From positions 40,295 through 104,294 of the forward strand of contig CAMJQA010000003.1 in the NCBI GenBank assembly GCA_946407895.1: 64,000 bases of DNA, given 5' to 3'. The position numbers were made by a program, and so were the translations under genes. This DNA is from an uncultured Prevotellaceae bacterium. GTDB lineage: Bacteria; Bacteroidota; Bacteroidia; Bacteroidales; Bacteroidaceae. The notes beneath the pieces were generated by a model. The model was given only the letters and a program-made list of their open reading frames with translations, was not told the origin of the DNA and searched no databases. The stretch's first letter is position 1, and each line of letters starts with the position of its first letter. Below are positions 7,268-15,662 of the stretch, in pieces.

Positions 7268-8848
7268 TCAGTTCTTCCAGATTGTCATGCAATCCACATT
7301 GGGCGCCCACGCCGTCGGGTTGCTCAGTCGTATGCGGTTGTAGCCCTTGCGGAGGGTGGCCTTCACACTCACCGTCTTCCACGAGGAAATGTAGCTGCCC
7401 GTGTTTATGCCATTAATCTCCTGCGGCTCGCCGTCGTTCACCTGCACCGTCATGCCGCGGTCCTCGGCCGATGCGCAGCGGATGCCGATGGTGTACTCGC
7501 CGCCGGTGAGGCTATAGACGTCGCGCCACTCCAGGTAGTTCTCCGCGTCGTTGCCCAGGAAGCCGACGAAGACGCCCTGGTCGGCCCCCATGGCGTGCTG
7601 GTGGTTAGCCGTCTGCAGGTTCTTTATCTCCTGGTAGCTCTTCAGCCAAGCCTCCTCGGCCTGATAGGTCTGCCGCTCGCCCCGGACGCCGGTTGCGAAG
7701 AACGCGGCCGAGCCGTGTGCCGGCACCGTGACACGATAGGTGCCCACAGCAGCGGGCTCCACTACCCGGTGGCTGAAGCAGTCGTAGAACTTCACCTTTC
7801 CGGCGAAATCAAGCTTTGCCAGATCCAGGGCAACCGTCTGCTCCTCGTCGCTCAGATTCGTCACCACAACGGCGCGCTGGGGCCCGTGACGCTGCTTCAT
7901 GTCCTTGGCCACCACGTATACCTCGCCAAACCGCTGGACGACGGGCGCACCCAGGCCAAGCTTGTCCTGGTTCATCGCAAGGAGGTCGCGGTTCTTCAGA
8001 AGGTCGAGCGAGTACTGAGGAATCTTTGCCACGTCGCAACCAATGAGCATCGGCGCGCTCGTGATGCACCAATAGGCCATGTGAGTGTTCTCCTCGTCGT
8101 GACTGAGCGTGCGACCGATCTCCAGCATGTCGGGATCGTTGTAATGTCCGTCGCCCGTGAAGGCCTGGAGGTACAGATTCTCGCGGATGATGGCGCGCAG
8201 GGAGCCCCACGAGCAGTTAATGTCCCCCGTGGTGCGCCAAGAGTCGGCGATTTCGCTTATCCACGTCCCGGGATAAGCCCACCGGCACACGTTGAAGACC
8301 ACGCCCTTCTTGCCGCAGTTCTTTATGGCATTGGAGATCTTCGTGTACTGCTCGCGCTCGTCGAGCCCCATGTGGCCTCCGCCGCAGTAGTCAACCTTGA
8401 TGAAGTCAAAGTCCCAGTCGATGAAGTAAAGGTGGCAGTCCTCCTCTTCGTGGCCTGCAAATCCCACGCCGAGGCCCCAGGCGTGTCTGTTACCCGAGCC
8501 GCAGGTGTTGTCACCCGCATCGCTGTAGATTCCGGCCTTCAGCCCCTTGGCGTGGATGTAATCCACCAGGCTGCGCATGCCGTTGGGGAAGAGTTTCTGG
8601 TTCAGCCTCAGCTTGCCGTCGGCGCCGCGGCCGTCCCAGTAGCCGTCGTCGATGTTTATAAACTTGTAGCCGGCTGCGCTCAGGCCGGTGGAGACCATGG
8701 CATCGGCCTGGCTCTTGATGACCTCCTCGTTGATATTCAAGGCAAAAGTGTTCCACGAGCTCCAGCCCAGCGTGGGGGGATTGAATGCCCTGGTGGAAAT
8801 CGTGGCCGTCAGTGCGGCGGCCACGAGGATAATTGATTTCTGTCTCAT
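7268..8848 (-). CDS. alpha-galactosidase, glycoside hydrolase family 27 with C-terminal CBM-like domain
   Basis: A 526-residue secreted enzyme that removes terminal alpha-galactose by a retaining mechanism. Residues 1-21 form a signal peptide. The GH27 barrel begins at PPTLGWSSWNTF and contains INIDDGYW, the nucleophile in FIKVDYCGG (Asp153) and the acid/base Asp209 in SWRTTGDI. After the beta-sandwich (about 300-390), residues 395-526 look like a CBM35/CBM6-type carbohydrate-binding domain (TYQAEEAWL at its start, NRIRLSNPTAW near its end). It is the third gene of the minus-strand sugar cluster, 20 bp after the dehydrogenase gene, suggesting a galactose-bearing polymer as the substrate. Confidence 0.93.
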   Translation of the reverse strand: MRQKSIILVAAALTATISTRAFNPPTLGWSSWNTFALNINEEVIKSQADAMVSTGLSAAGYKFINIDDGYWDGRGADGKLRLNQKLFPNGMRSLVDYIHAKGLKAGIYSDAGDNTCGSGNRHAWGLGVGFAGHEEEDCHLYFIDWDFDFIKVDYCGGGHMGLDEREQYTKISNAIKNCGKKGVVFNVCRWAYPGTWISEIADSWRTTGDINCSWGSLRAIIRENLYLQAFTGDGHYNDPDMLEIGRTLSHDEENTHMAYWCITSAPMLIGCDVAKIPQYSLDLLKNRDLLAMNQDKLGLGAPVVQRFGEVYVVAKDMKQRHGPQRAVVVTNLSDEEQTVALDLAKLDFAGKVKFYDCFSHRVVEPAAVGTYRVTVPAHGSAAFFATGVRGERQTYQAEEAWLKSYQEIKNLQTANHQHAMGADQGVFVGFLGNDAENYLEWRDVYSLTGGEYTIGIRCASAEDRGMTVQVNDGEPQEINGINTGSYISSWKTVSVKATLRKGYNRIRLSNPTAWAPNVDCMTIWKN

Positions 8849-8868
8849 TATTCTGTGTATGGTAAAAT

Positions 8869-10038
8869 TTATTTCTCAACCCACTTCACCCACTTCAGTT
8901 CGCGGCTGTATCCGGCCTTCACCATCGTCTCGATGAACTGCAGGCCCCGCACGCCGTCGTCGATGCCGGGGAAATCCAGCTCCTCAGCCGTCGGCACCCG
9001 GCCCTCGGCCCGGGCGCGCACGGTGGCCACGAAGTTGCGGTAAATATTCGAGAACGCCTCGATGTAGCCCTCGGGATGGCCGCCGGGCGTGCGCGTATTC
9101 CATTTTGCCAGCGCGCTCATGTAGCCGTTGCCCGTGCGTATGATCTCGGCCGGGCGGTCGGCCCACCGTATGATGAGCGTGTTGGGCTCCATCTGATGCC
9201 ACTCGAAAGTGCCGCGCTCGCCCGATATGCGAATGGCCAGCCCGTTCTCCTCGCCCGCCGCCACCTGCGTGGCATGCAATACACCGTGCAATCCACCGTC
9301 GAAGTGCAGGAAGGCCACCGCGTCGTCGTCGATGGGGCGCCCCGGGGCGAACGTACTCAGTTCCGCATTCAGCTCGGTCACCCGCTGTCCGCTCACGTAC
9401 TCGGCCAGGTGCCACGCGTGCGTGCCGATGTCGCCGACGCATCCCCCCTTGCCCGAGAGGGCCGGATCGGTGCGCCACCCCGCATTATTGCCGCCCTCCA
9501 GCTCAATGCGCTGCGAGAGCCAGCCCTGAATGTACTCCACGTCCACCAGCCTGAGGCGGCCCAGCTGCCCCTCGGCAATGCGGGCCTTCATCTCCTTCAC
9601 GGCCGGATACCCCGTGTAGGTGTGAGTAAGCGCCAGCGTGCGCCCCGTTGCCTCCACTTTCTGGCGCAGGCGCAGCGCCTCGTCGAGCGAGAACGTCAGC
9701 GGTTTGTCCAACACCACGTCGAAGCCCTTGTCGAGGGCCAGCGCCGCCTGCTCGTAGTGCACCTTGTTCGGCGTCACGATGGCCACGAAGTCCATCCGCT
9801 CGCCTTCCGGCAGCGCCGCCTCGCGCTCCATCATCTCCCTGTAGTCGCGGTAAATCCGCCCGGCATCGAGGTGCCACTTGCGTCCTGCCTCCACCGACGT
9901 GTCATACTTGCGGCTAAAGCATCCGCACACCAGCTCGATGTCGTTCTCCATCAGCGCCGCGCGCAGATGGATTGGGCCTATCATGGCGTTGCCGCCTCCG
10001 CCCACCATTCCCATTCTAAGTCTTCGGTTATTCATCAT
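8869..10038 (-). CDS. Gfo/Idh/MocA family sugar dehydrogenase
   Basis: A 389-residue NAD(P)-dependent oxidoreductase. The Rossmann fold starts with MGMVGGGGNAMIG. VTPNKVHYEQAALALDKGFDVVLDKPLT contains the conserved EKP-like motif (here DKP), and YIQGWLSQ and GDIGTHAWHLAEYV match the catalytic and substrate-binding half of the family; the GTH histidine is the usual catalytic base. No signal peptide, so cytoplasmic. It sits between a sugar isomerase-like gene (9 bp upstream) and the GH27 gene. Together these suggest oxidation or epimerisation of a sugar released by the secreted enzymes. The exact substrate is unknown. Confidence 0.88.
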   Translation of the reverse strand: MMNNRRLRMGMVGGGGNAMIGPIHLRAALMENDIELVCGCFSRKYDTSVEAGRKWHLDAGRIYRDYREMMEREAALPEGERMDFVAIVTPNKVHYEQAALALDKGFDVVLDKPLTFSLDEALRLRQKVEATGRTLALTHTYTGYPAVKEMKARIAEGQLGRLRLVDVEYIQGWLSQRIELEGGNNAGWRTDPALSGKGGCVGDIGTHAWHLAEYVSGQRVTELNAELSTFAPGRPIDDDAVAFLHFDGGLHGVLHATQVAAGEENGLAIRISGERGTFEWHQMEPNTLIIRWADRPAEIIRTGNGYMSALAKWNTRTPGGHPEGYIEAFSNIYRNFVATVRARAEGRVPTAEELDFPGIDDGVRGLQFIETMVKAGYSRELKWVKWVEK

Positions 10039-10047
10039 TTCTCAGTG

Positions 10048-11043
10048 CTATGATTTAATTGCTGAATCAAATTTTATGTCGCTGGCCGGGAAGTCTATCT
10101 TCCTGACGAATTGGCATGCCTCGTGTGCGCCGAACTCGCGGTCCATGCCCGAGTCCTCCCATTCCACGGAGAGGGGTCCCTGGTAGTCGTAGGCGTTGAG
10201 CACGCGAATGATTTCCTCGAAATTCACGTCACCGTGGCCCAACGAACGGAAATTCCATCCGCGGCGCAAGTCCCCGAAGTCAATGTGCGAGCAAAGGATG
10301 CCGTTGCGCCCGTTCAGCGTTACGGCGCAGTCCTTCATGTGAACGTGATACACGCGGTCGATGAAATCCTCCAGAAAGACGTGGGGGGCGATGCCCTGCC
10401 ACTGCAAGTGGCTCGGGTCGAAGTTCAGCCCGAATTCTGGGCGGTCCTGCATCAGTTCCAGCAAGCGCTTCGTCGTCCAATAGTCGAACGCTATCTCGGC
10501 GGGGTGTACCTCCAGGCAATATTTAATCCCGTTCTCGCGGAAGACGTCGAGTATCGGCAGCCAGAGCTCGCGCACCTCCTGGAAGCCGCGCTCAATCATT
10601 TCCTCGCTCGTCTGGGGGAAGGAGTACATATACTTCCAGATAGTGGAACCCACGAAGCCCGTCACGCAGTAGGCGCCCAGCTTGCGGGCGGCGATGGCTG
10701 CGGCCTTCATCGTCTCCACGGCCCAGGCACGGATTTCGTCGGGGCGGTCCGCCAGCTCCGCCGGAGCGAAGTTATTCAGCCGCGGGTCAGCGTAGTCGCC
10801 CACGCACTGGCTGGGCACGTGCGCGCAAAGCGCTTTCACAACGAGCCCGTGTCGCCGAAAGATTTCCTTAATCTCTTCCACATAGCCGTCGTCCGCCGCA
10901 GCGCGCAGCGGATCAAGGTGGTTGCCCCATATGGCCAGTTCAATTCCGTCGTACCCCATCTGGGCGGCTTTGCCGCACAGCGTGTCTAAATCCATATCTG
11001 CCCACTGGCAGCTCATAAGAGTTACTAATCTCGCATTCCTCAT
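10048..11043 (-). CDS. sugar phosphate isomerase/epimerase (xylose-isomerase-like TIM barrel)
   Basis: A 331-residue cytoplasmic TIM-barrel protein. It starts MRNARLVTLMSCQWADMD, and shows the metal-site motifs of the AP-endonuclease-2/xylose-isomerase-like superfamily: CLEVHPAEIAFD, GLNFDPSHLQWQG, YHVHMKDC and a late SVEWEDSGMD. The family includes inosose dehydratases, hydroxypyruvate isomerases and 3-keto-sugar epimerases, which often pair with Gfo/Idh/MocA dehydrogenases, as here. It is the first gene of the minus-strand cluster, with a TATCTTTG promoter box 37 bp before the ATG. Confidence 0.87.
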   Translation of the reverse strand: MRNARLVTLMSCQWADMDLDTLCGKAAQMGYDGIELAIWGNHLDPLRAAADDGYVEEIKEIFRRHGLVVKALCAHVPSQCVGDYADPRLNNFAPAELADRPDEIRAWAVETMKAAAIAARKLGAYCVTGFVGSTIWKYMYSFPQTSEEMIERGFQEVRELWLPILDVFRENGIKYCLEVHPAEIAFDYWTTKRLLELMQDRPEFGLNFDPSHLQWQGIAPHVFLEDFIDRVYHVHMKDCAVTLNGRNGILCSHIDFGDLRRGWNFRSLGHGDVNFEEIIRVLNAYDYQGPLSVEWEDSGMDREFGAHEACQFVRKIDFPASDIKFDSAIKS

Positions 11044-11327
11044 AGTGATAAATTATTTAGTGTTGTTATTATGACGGCACAAAGATACGCATTTTTTTTC
11101 ATTCCGCCTCAATTTCAACAGCTTTTTTACGCCGACGGGCAAAAATATCCGCTGCCCCCCATTTCCGCAAAGTCCCACCGTCCCGCCGCCAAGCCCTCCA
11201 CGCGCCGGAAAAACGTCAATTCCCCCACCGAAGATTTGCAGCATTTCCGTTGTTCATCAAATCCCCCGCCTATGATTTACCCTATTATCAATACTCTTCA
11301 AAGTCCCGCCGACTTTCCGGTCATGAA
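11044..11327. other. intergenic stretch between the sugar cluster and ilvC
   Basis: Apart from the minus-strand promoter box (11080-11087) and the ilvC terminator at its far end, I see nothing coding here. The track ORFs in this gap are short and without recognisable features. Confidence 0.6.
11080..11087 (-). promoter_or_regulatory. -7 box TATCTTTG of the sugar cluster
   Basis: Matches the Bacteroidetes TAnnTTTG consensus on the minus strand, 37 bp upstream of the isomerase start. No strong -33 box at the standard distance is seen. Confidence 0.65.
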
Positions 11328-11376
11328 TAAAAAAAGCGGAGTACACCGGGAACAGCGGTTCCCACGGTGTACTCCG
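11328..11376 (-). terminator. intrinsic terminator of the ilv operon
   Basis: On the minus strand a long GC stem (GGAGTACACCG... paired with ...CGGTGTACTCC, 2-nt bulge) is followed by a run of seven T, 35 bp after the ilvC stop. Confidence 0.85.
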
Positions 11377-11410
11377 AATGCGTTCTGCCCGATGCCGGCG
11401 GGAGCGAGCA

Positions 11411-12454
11411 TCAGTTGTTTTCGGGACGCAGCTGGCGAACCACCTCGGCAGTGCGCCACATCTCGCTGTCGCGCAGGGCGGCCAGTTCCTTCTCCAGTCC
11501 AACGCGGTAATCAGGCTTCGAGTTGGCGTCAATACTAATCTGAGCCTCGTTGCCGCTCTTCACGCTCTGATAGAGCTCCTGCACCACGGGCTTGATGGCG
11601 TCGTGGAAGCGTGGATACCAGTCGAGGGCACCCCGCTGGGCCGTTGTGGAACAGTTGGCGTACATCCAGTCCATGCCCTTGGCGGCGAAGAGTGGCATAA
11701 GCGACTGCGTCAGTTCCTCCACCGTTTCGTTGAAAGCCTCGCTGGGCGTGTGTCCATTCTCGCGCAGCACCTCGTACTGAGCCAGCAGCAAGCCCTGGAT
11801 GGCACCCATAAGCGAACCGCGCTCGCCAGTGAGGTCACTCGTGGCCTCGCGCTGGAAGGTGGTCTCGAAAAGATAGCCGCTCCCAATGCCTATGCCCAGA
11901 GCCAAGGTACGCTCCAGTGCGCGGCCCGTGGCATCCTGATATACGGCGTACGAGCTGTTCAGGCCGCGGCCCTCAAGGAACATTGTGCGCAGGCTGGTGC
12001 CCGAACCCTTGGGTGCTACCATGATGACGTCGATGTCCTTCTGTGGCACGCAGCCCGTGCGGTCGTTCCATGTGATGGCGAAGCCGTGGCTGAAGTAGAG
12101 TGCCTTGCCGGGCGTCAGATACTGCTTCAGGGTGGGCCATACGCTCATGACGGCAGCGTCTGAAAGCAGGCACATCACGATGGTGCCCCGCTGTGCAGCC
12201 TCTTCGATGCTGAAGAGGGTCTGGCCTGGCACCCATCCGTCGGCAATGGCCTTCTCGAAGGTCTTGCCCTGGCGCTGGCCTACGATGACGTTGAAGCCGT
12301 TGTCCCTCAGGTTGCATGCCTGGCCGGGGCCCTGCACGCCGTAACCTATCACTGCAATCGTTTCGTCCTTCAGGATTTCACGTGCTTTCTCCAGAGGAAA
12401 CTCCTCGCGGGTCATCACTTCCTCGATGACTCCGCCAAAATTCATTTTTGCCAT
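11411..12454 (-). CDS. ilvC: ketol-acid reductoisomerase
   Basis: A 347-residue class I enzyme that converts acetolactate or acetohydroxybutyrate to the dihydroxy acid with NADPH and Mg2+ in valine, leucine and isoleucine synthesis. The nucleotide-binding loop is GYGVQGPGQACNLRDNG, where most relatives have GYGSQG..A. The catalytic domain shows MVAPKGSGTSLR, DLTGERGSLMGAIQGLL and a Glu-rich metal site (FNETVEELTQ). Length is normal for the short class. It is the last gene of ilvD-ilvB-ilvN-thioesterase-ilvC, 71 bp after the thioesterase gene, and is followed by a strong terminator. Confidence 0.96.
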   Translation of the reverse strand: MAKMNFGGVIEEVMTREEFPLEKAREILKDETIAVIGYGVQGPGQACNLRDNGFNVIVGQRQGKTFEKAIADGWVPGQTLFSIEEAAQRGTIVMCLLSDAAVMSVWPTLKQYLTPGKALYFSHGFAITWNDRTGCVPQKDIDVIMVAPKGSGTSLRTMFLEGRGLNSSYAVYQDATGRALERTLALGIGIGSGYLFETTFQREATSDLTGERGSLMGAIQGLLLAQYEVLRENGHTPSEAFNETVEELTQSLMPLFAAKGMDWMYANCSTTAQRGALDWYPRFHDAIKPVVQELYQSVKSGNEAQISIDANSKPDYRVGLEKELAALRDSEMWRTAEVVRQLRPENN

Positions 12455-12525
12455 AATCGTTGATGTTAAATGTTATATATAAAACTTTTCATACTTTATT
12501 ATCTGCATCGATGCCTGCATACGCG

Positions 12526-13305
12526 TCAGATGAACGATATGCGGGCCCTGCACACGGTCTCGGCGCCGTTCTTGCGCACCTCTACGTCGGCCTCCCGAGG
12601 CCCGGTGTCCACCCGCCAGAAGTCAAGGCGGTCTCCGCCGTGCGCCTCGGCCACGTAAGCGATCTCCAGGCGGAGCACCTGACAGCCGAGATGCCACTCC
12701 AGGGGCCAGAGGTCGATGATGTGCTCAATGTACTTCACGCTGTTGATGTGTCCGTTGATGTCCACATCGCTGTAATACGTATCTATGGAGCGCACGAGCT
12801 CGGCGCCGTCGGGCATCTTCACGTGCCCGCCCTTCTCGATGGGGCATGGCTTGTCCTTCTCAATCCACTGGTTGATGGCGCCGTCCCCGATGCTGAAGAT
12901 GTCGGTGGGCTGGCGCGTCTGGGTGTCGATCATGGCCCAGATGCTGCGCCCGAAGCCGATGGTAACGCCGTCAGCCCCCACAATGTGGAAATTGCGGCTG
13001 GTGAAGTAGCGCATGGCCGACTCCACCCACGTCTCCACCGTGAAGCGTTCGTTCTGCCGGGGCATCGTTTTCATCTCGATGGCCAGGCGCGAGAGCACCC
13101 AGGCGCGGTTGATGGTCTGCAGGTAGCTCATGCCGAAGCCGCGGGCCGTGGAGTGGAAATCGGCGGCATTGAGCATGTGGTTGCCAAGGTGGCCCAGGAA
13201 GAGGCGCCCCACGCAGTCGCAGTGGAAGGGCTCGGCCAGGAATTCGTATCGTCCCACCTTGTCCGACGCCGGTGCATTCTTCATCTGCAAGATATCCTTC
13301 GTCAT
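12526..13305 (-). CDS. acyl-ACP thioesterase family protein
   Basis: A 259-residue double hot-dog protein of the acyl-ACP thioesterase (FatA/FatB-like, PF01643) type: DFHSTARGFGMSYLQTINRAWVLSRLAIEM in the first half and YYSDVDINGHINSVKYIEHIIDLWP in the second, the latter holding the conserved N-x-H region. Such bacterial enzymes release fatty acids from acyl carrier protein. It is embedded between ilvN (12 bp upstream) and ilvC in the branched-chain amino-acid operon, so a link with branched-chain acyl primers, or merely co-regulation, is possible. Cytoplasmic; no signal peptide. Confidence 0.88.
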   Translation of the reverse strand: MTKDILQMKNAPASDKVGRYEFLAEPFHCDCVGRLFLGHLGNHMLNAADFHSTARGFGMSYLQTINRAWVLSRLAIEMKTMPRQNERFTVETWVESAMRYFTSRNFHIVGADGVTIGFGRSIWAMIDTQTRQPTDIFSIGDGAINQWIEKDKPCPIEKGGHVKMPDGAELVRSIDTYYSDVDINGHINSVKYIEHIIDLWPLEWHLGCQVLRLEIAYVAEAHGGDRLDFWRVDTGPREADVEVRKNGAETVCRARISFI

Positions 13306-13317
13306 GGTGCCGTCTGA

Positions 13318-13884
13318 TTATATTTCACCGCCGTTGCCGGACTGCTCCGTACTCTGCTCGCGCTGCTCCAGGAACTTGCTGACCTCCTCCTGCATGCCGC
13401 GGGTGACGGCAATGCGGCCCGAGCGGGTGTACTGAAGCACGCAGCCAAACTCGTCGAGGGCGCGGTAGAGTGAGATGATGTGGTCCGTGACGCCGTACTT
13501 CATGACGATGCTGTACGTGGGGTTCACCTCGATGATGCTGGCGTCGTGCCGGCGTATGGTGCGCGATATCTCGGGATTGTTCAGCACGTCTTGGGTGGAC
13601 AGCTTGTACAGGCCCGACTCGCGGATGAACAACTGGTCATCGGTGAAGTAGTTGGCCTTCACTACGTCTATCTTCTTCTCAATCTGCTTGGTTATCTTCA
13701 CGATCTGGTCCTCGTCGCTCCAGGCCGTGATGGTGTACTTGTGCACACCGGGTATGCTGGAGGCCGATACGTTGAGGCTTTCGATATTCACCTGCCGGCG
13801 GGTGAAGACGGCGGTAATCTGGTTCAGGATACCGGCTATGTTCTCGGAATAGACCAGCAGGGTGTATAGTTTCTTCTCTTCCAT
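13318..13884 (-). CDS. ilvN: acetolactate synthase small regulatory subunit
   Basis: A 188-residue protein with an N-terminal ACT domain (YTLLVYSENIAGILNQITAVF, then RRQVNIESLNVSAS) that binds valine in the family and regulates the large subunit. The C-terminal part matches the usual second domain (LDEFGCVLQYTRSGRIAVTR). It starts 21 bp after the ilvB stop, consistent with stoichiometric expression. Some relatives carry the symbol ilvH; the distinction cannot be made here. Confidence 0.95.
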   Translation of the reverse strand: MEEKKLYTLLVYSENIAGILNQITAVFTRRQVNIESLNVSASSIPGVHKYTITAWSDEDQIVKITKQIEKKIDVVKANYFTDDQLFIRESGLYKLSTQDVLNNPEISRTIRRHDASIIEVNPTYSIVMKYGVTDHIISLYRALDEFGCVLQYTRSGRIAVTRGMQEEVSKFLEQREQSTEQSGNGGEI

Positions 13885-13905
13885 ATTCTAATCTGTGCTA
13901 TTACG

Positions 13906-15618
13906 TTACACTCCGGGTTCAAGCATCATGTCACTCACACTCATACCCGGCGGCGTCATGGGCATTACATCGTCGTCCTCCAATATGGCGCACTCCATGA
14001 TGTAGGGCCCCGGGGAGGAGAGCATCTTGCTGACGGCGTCGCGGAGGCAACGGCGCTCGGTAACGGCCTGGTAGGGGATGCCGTAGCCCTGGGCGATAAG
14101 CTCGTAGCAGGGGTTCATCATTCGGGTGAACGACTTGCGCCGCTGCCAGAACATGTCTTGCCACTGGCGCACGTTACCCAGGTAGTGATTGTTCAGGAGA
14201 ATCATCTTTACGGGTGCCTGCTGCTCCATGATGGTGCCCAGTTCTTCTATGCACATCTGGAATCCGCCGTCGCCCATGAAGCAACATACCGTGCGGTTGG
14301 GGGCGCCGAAGGTGGCGCCGATGGCTGCGGGCATACCGTAGCCCATGGTGCCCAGTCCGCCGCTGGTGCAGATGCTGCGCTGGTGGTGATACTTGAAGTA
14401 GCGGGTGGCGAAGAGCTGGTTCTGCCCCACGTCGGTGACCAGTATGGTATCGTCGGGGCTGAGTTCTGCCACGGCGTTGACCACCTCGCCCATCAGCAGC
14501 GGGCCATTGGCGGGGTGGATGGCAGGCTCAATTACCTTCTGTCGCTCGAGTTCGGCCAGGGGAAGGAATGACTGGCGCCACTCGCTGTGGTCACCCTTCT
14601 GGATGAGGGCGGTCAGTGCGGGCAGCGACTCCTTGCAGTCTGCCACTACGGCTACATCGGTCCTGACGTTCTTGTCTATCTCGCTGCGGTCGATATCCAG
14701 GTGTATCACCTTGGCCTGTCGCGCGTAGGTCTTGAGGTTGCCCGTCACGCGGTCGCTGAACCTCATGCCGATGGCAATGAGCACGTCGCACTCCTGCTCC
14801 TTCAGGTTGGGGGCGTAGTTACCGTGCATGCCCAGCATCCCCACGTTGAGTGGGTGGTTGGATGGTAGGGCCGAGAGGCCCAGCATAGTGCGCCCGGCAG
14901 GTATGTCGGCCTTTTCCAGGAAGTGGCGCAATTCCTCCTGTGCATTTCCCAGCTCCACGCCCTGCCCCACGAGTGCCAGGGGCTTGCGAGCCTGGTTGAT
15001 GAGGGTTGCGGCTCGGGCCACGGCGTCATGGTCGAGCTCAGGATAGGCCACGTAGGAGCGTACGAAGTCAACGTGGCGGGGCTTGAACACCACCATCTCG
15101 GTCTGGGCGTTCTTAGGGAAGTCGAGCACGACGGGCCCGGGTCGTCCACTGCGTGCGATGTAGAAGGCGCGACTCACGGCCCATGCGATGTCCTCGGCAT
15201 GGCGTATCTGGTAGCTCCACTTTGAGATGGGCTGTGCCACGCCAACGAGGTCAACCTCCTGGAAGGCGTCGGTGCCGAGGGCGCCGATGGGAACCTGGCC
15301 GGCGATGACGACGATGGGCGTGGAGTCGAGCATGGCGTCGGCCACGCCCGTCAGGGTATTGGTGGCACCGGGGCCGCTTGTCACCAGGGCCACGCCGACG
15401 CGGCCGGTTACGCGGGCATAGCCCTCGGCGGCGTGTGTGGCGCCCTGCTCGTGGCGCACGAGTATGTGGTCGAAGGCTTTTTGGGGTCCCCGGGTATAGT
15501 CGTAGAGGGCGTCATAGACGGGCATGATAGAGCCGCCGGGATAGCCGAAGATGGTCTCCACGCCCTCGTTTTGCAAGGCGCGCATCAGGGCCTCGCTGCC
15601 TGTTATCATATTACTCAT
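13906..15618 (-). CDS. ilvB: acetolactate synthase large catalytic subunit
   Basis: Start chosen at ATG 15618 (MSNMITGSEALMRALQNEGV), which gives 570 residues; the track's 15666 start adds a non-conserved stretch next to the ilvD stop. The enzyme is thiamine-diphosphate dependent and condenses pyruvate with pyruvate or 2-oxobutyrate. Visible are the N-terminal Pyr domain glutamate in VRHEQGATHAAEGYAR, SGPGATN, and the diphosphate/Mg motif GDGGFQM...NNHYLGN. The AT-rich 5' region (TATAATATTATATATAG) is typical of initiation without Shine-Dalgarno in this phylum. Confidence 0.96.
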   Translation of the reverse strand: MSNMITGSEALMRALQNEGVETIFGYPGGSIMPVYDALYDYTRGPQKAFDHILVRHEQGATHAAEGYARVTGRVGVALVTSGPGATNTLTGVADAMLDSTPIVVIAGQVPIGALGTDAFQEVDLVGVAQPISKWSYQIRHAEDIAWAVSRAFYIARSGRPGPVVLDFPKNAQTEMVVFKPRHVDFVRSYVAYPELDHDAVARAATLINQARKPLALVGQGVELGNAQEELRHFLEKADIPAGRTMLGLSALPSNHPLNVGMLGMHGNYAPNLKEQECDVLIAIGMRFSDRVTGNLKTYARQAKVIHLDIDRSEIDKNVRTDVAVVADCKESLPALTALIQKGDHSEWRQSFLPLAELERQKVIEPAIHPANGPLLMGEVVNAVAELSPDDTILVTDVGQNQLFATRYFKYHHQRSICTSGGLGTMGYGMPAAIGATFGAPNRTVCCFMGDGGFQMCIEELGTIMEQQAPVKMILLNNHYLGNVRQWQDMFWQRRKSFTRMMNPCYELIAQGYGIPYQAVTERRCLRDAVSKMLSSPGPYIMECAILEDDDVMPMTPPGMSVSDMMLEPGV

Positions 15619-15662
15619 TATAATATTATATATAGATGTGTGTGGGCCTTGGCTGCCAAGGC

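Noticed and set aside
3949-11043. Complete polysaccharide utilisation locus
   Set aside because: Glycan enzymes are clustered, but there is no SusC/SusD pair, hybrid two-component system or dedicated regulator in view.
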